Below, one piece after another: positions 62,450-64,000 of a DNA stretch of 64,000 nucleotides. Source of the DNA: Amycolatopsis sp. WAC 01376 (GTDB lineage: Bacteria > Actinomycetota > Actinomycetes > Mycobacteriales > Pseudonocardiaceae); assembly GCF_003947415.1 (NCBI RefSeq), contig NZ_QHKL01000002.1:496001-560000 (forward strand), written 5' to 3'. The position numbers and the translations under genes are program-made. Below the pieces are notes generated by a model that did no database searches, was not told the origin of the DNA, and worked only from the letters and a program-made list of their open reading frames with translations. Every line of letters begins with the position of its first letter. Position 1 is the first letter of the stretch.

Positions 62450-64000
62450 GCGTCGACCCGATCCTGGTGGGGGTGCTGGGAAACCGGCTGCATTCGATCC
62501 TGGCCGAACAGCAGAACGCGCTCGTCAACACGGCGTTCTCCTCCGTGGTGCGGGAATCGCTCGACCTCGCCTGCGCGGTGTTCGACTCGCGTGGCGAGAT
62601 GATCGGCCAGTCCGTCGGCGGGACCCCTGGCCACATCAACGCGATGGCGACCGGGATGCACCACTTCGTCGCCGCGTACCCGCCGGAGACCTTGGAGCCG
62701 GGCGACGTCCTGCTCACCAACGACCCGTGGCAGACGGCAGGGCAGATCAACGACATCACCGTCGCCACGCCGGTCTTCCTGCGGGGACGGCTCGTCGCGT
62801 GGTTCGCTTCCTGTTGTCACGCACCGGACATCGGCGGGCGGCTGGTCTCGGCCGAGGCCAACGAGGTCTTCGAAGAGGGCTTGCGCCTGCCGATCATGAA
62901 GTTCCTCCGCGCGGGCGAGGTCAACGCGGATCTCGAACTGCTGATCCGCGCGAACGTCCGCACCCCGGAAGAAACCATCGGCGACTTGTACGCGCAGGTG
63001 ACCGGGAATGAGGTCGGTGCCGCCAGCCTGGTGCGGCTGCTGGAGGAATTCGATCTCGATTCGTTGGACGACGTCGCCGCCGAGATCATGAACCGCTCCG
63101 AGCGGGCACTGCGGGACGCGCTGGCGAAACTGCCGGACGGTACGTACACCAGCGAACTGGTGACCGACGGATTCGACGACGAAGAGGTCGTCCTCAAGGT
63201 CGCGGTGACCATCGAAGGTGAGGAGATCCACCTCGATTTCGCCGGATCGTCGCCGCAGAGCCGCCGCGGGATCAACGTCGTCCTGAACTACACCCGGGCG
63301 TATGCCTCGTTCGCGGTCAAGGCCGCCATTTCGCCGGAGGTGCCGCACAACGCGGGCTCGTTCCGGCCGGTGCACGTCACCGCGCCGGCGGGCTCGGTGC
63401 TCAACTGCGCGCCGCCCGCGCCGGTCGCCTCCCGCCATCTGATCGGGCACTTCCTGCCGTCACTGCTGATCACCGCACTACACGAAGCCTTGCCCGGCAA
63501 CGCCTTGGCGCACAGCGCGGACGCGCTGTGGATGACGATCTGGCGTGGCGCCGACGCCAGTGGACGCGAGTTCATGCTCAACGTCTTCCAGACCGGCGGG
63601 ATCGGCGCACGGGCCACAAAGGACGGTCTGAGCACCACCGGATTCCCGAGCGGGCTGCGGTCCACGCCGACGGAGGTCATCGAGACGATGGCGCCGCTGA
63701 TCCAGCGCGAACGCGTGCTGCGCACGGACTCCGGTGGTGCCGGGCGATGGCGCGGCGGCCTCGGCCAGTGCACCACGATGGCCGCCCGCGGTGAGATCTC
63801 GTGGAGTGTCAACGGGAACGTCGACCGGGTCCTGCGGCCGGCGTCCGGTGTGGACTCGGGGCACCACGGCGCGGTGGGCCGGTTCGAGCTCGCCCGTGGT
63901 CCCTTGCCGTCGAAGAGCCGGGTGAACCTGCGCCCGGACGACGTCGTGGACGTGATCCTGCCCGGCGGCGGCGGTTACGGCGACCCGTTCGAGCGGGAGC
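62446..64000 (+). CDS. hyuB: Hydantoinase/5-oxoprolinase B subunit, 3' end cut by window edge
   Basis: ATG 62446 overlaps the hyuA stop. The frame is open to the last base, about 518 residues, with no stop. HyuB features are GTPGHINAMATGMHHFVAAY, LTNDPWQTAGQINDITV, FDFAGSS-type HLDFAGSSPQSRRGINVVLN and the near-terminal PGGGGYGDPFERE. That ending is close to the normal C-terminus, so only a few tens of residues are missing. It forms the second half of the ATP-dependent cyclic amidohydrolase. Confidence 0.92.
   Translation, partial: MSVDPILVGVLGNRLHSILAEQQNALVNTAFSSVVRESLDLACAVFDSRGEMIGQSVGGTPGHINAMATGMHHFVAAYPPETLEPGDVLLTNDPWQTAGQINDITVATPVFLRGRLVAWFASCCHAPDIGGRLVSAEANEVFEEGLRLPIMKFLRAGEVNADLELLIRANVRTPEETIGDLYAQVTGNEVGAASLVRLLEEFDLDSLDDVAAEIMNRSERALRDALAKLPDGTYTSELVTDGFDDEEVVLKVAVTIEGEEIHLDFAGSSPQSRRGINVVLNYTRAYASFAVKAAISPEVPHNAGSFRPVHVTAPAGSVLNCAPPAPVASRHLIGHFLPSLLITALHEALPGNALAHSADALWMTIWRGADASGREFMLNVFQTGGIGARATKDGLSTTGFPSGLRSTPTEVIETMAPLIQRERVLRTDSGGAGRWRGGLGQCTTMAARGEISWSVNGNVDRVLRPASGVDSGHHGAVGRFELARGPLPSKSRVNLRPDDVVDVILPGGGGYGDPFERE

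Overview
The window is high-GC actinobacterial chromosome, most like Amycolatopsis or a close Pseudonocardiales relative. The support is indirect: GC-rich third positions, many GTG starts, a SARP regulator, several TetR regulators, pairs of acyl-CoA dehydrogenases, a reductase of the class that would use mycothiol, and long perfect palindromes after genes. No tRNA, rRNA, CRISPR array, insertion sequence or phage gene was seen. About 55 protein genes are tightly packed. Both edge genes are cut: metX on the left and hyuB on the right.

Region 1 (1-20.5 kb) is acyl-CoA metabolism. A TetR regulator (BkaR/LiuR type) and a leucine-catabolism operon (carboxyltransferase, biotin carboxylase, acyl-CoA dehydrogenase) share a GTTARC/YTAAC palindrome. 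Next come a GNAT, an SDR, a PHA-synthase-like hydrolase with a Cys nucleophile, a stand-alone MASE1 membrane protein, two adjacent acyl-CoA dehydrogenases (FadE24/FadE23 type) behind a perfect palindrome, an LtrA-family membrane protein, and a fused double TetR protein divergent from fadA-fadB.

Region 2 (20.5-32 kb) holds an MMPL exporter with a two-component system, a wHTH/double-SRPBCC/atypical-SDR operon, a DUF3761 secreted protein, an MFS exporter, and an FAD 2-hydroxyacid oxidase paired with a ThDP enzyme. Region 3 (31.9-36.9 kb) is a SARP/NB-ARC/TPR regulator between two secreted-protein genes; each carries ACAACC repeated exactly 11 bp apart in its promoter.

Region 4 (36.9-47.1 kb) is an apparent catabolic regulon: DUF3830, GabT-like aminotransferase, SSADH-like dehydrogenase, D-malate/tartrate dehydrogenase-like enzyme, GntR regulator, two maleate isomerase/Asp racemase-family proteins, a D-2-hydroxyacid dehydrogenase and an amidase. 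Three copies of GATTGT(C/T)GACAATC lie at its three promoter regions. This is the best candidate for an undescribed pathway; the substrate is unknown.

Region 5 (47.1-64 kb) holds an ArsR/MFS pair, an aldo/keto reductase, a complete PQQ cluster in the order pqqA-C-D-E-B with a 31-residue pqqA and a hairpin after it, a divergent secreted PQQ sugar-dehydrogenase-like enzyme, a WS/DGAT acyltransferase, three overlapping redox genes, and a ThDP enzyme-hyuA-hyuB operon that leaves the window. Long palindromes with a common TGAARGCCYCCTT core end several transcription units, and a second family of short palindromic units sits in two intergenic regions.
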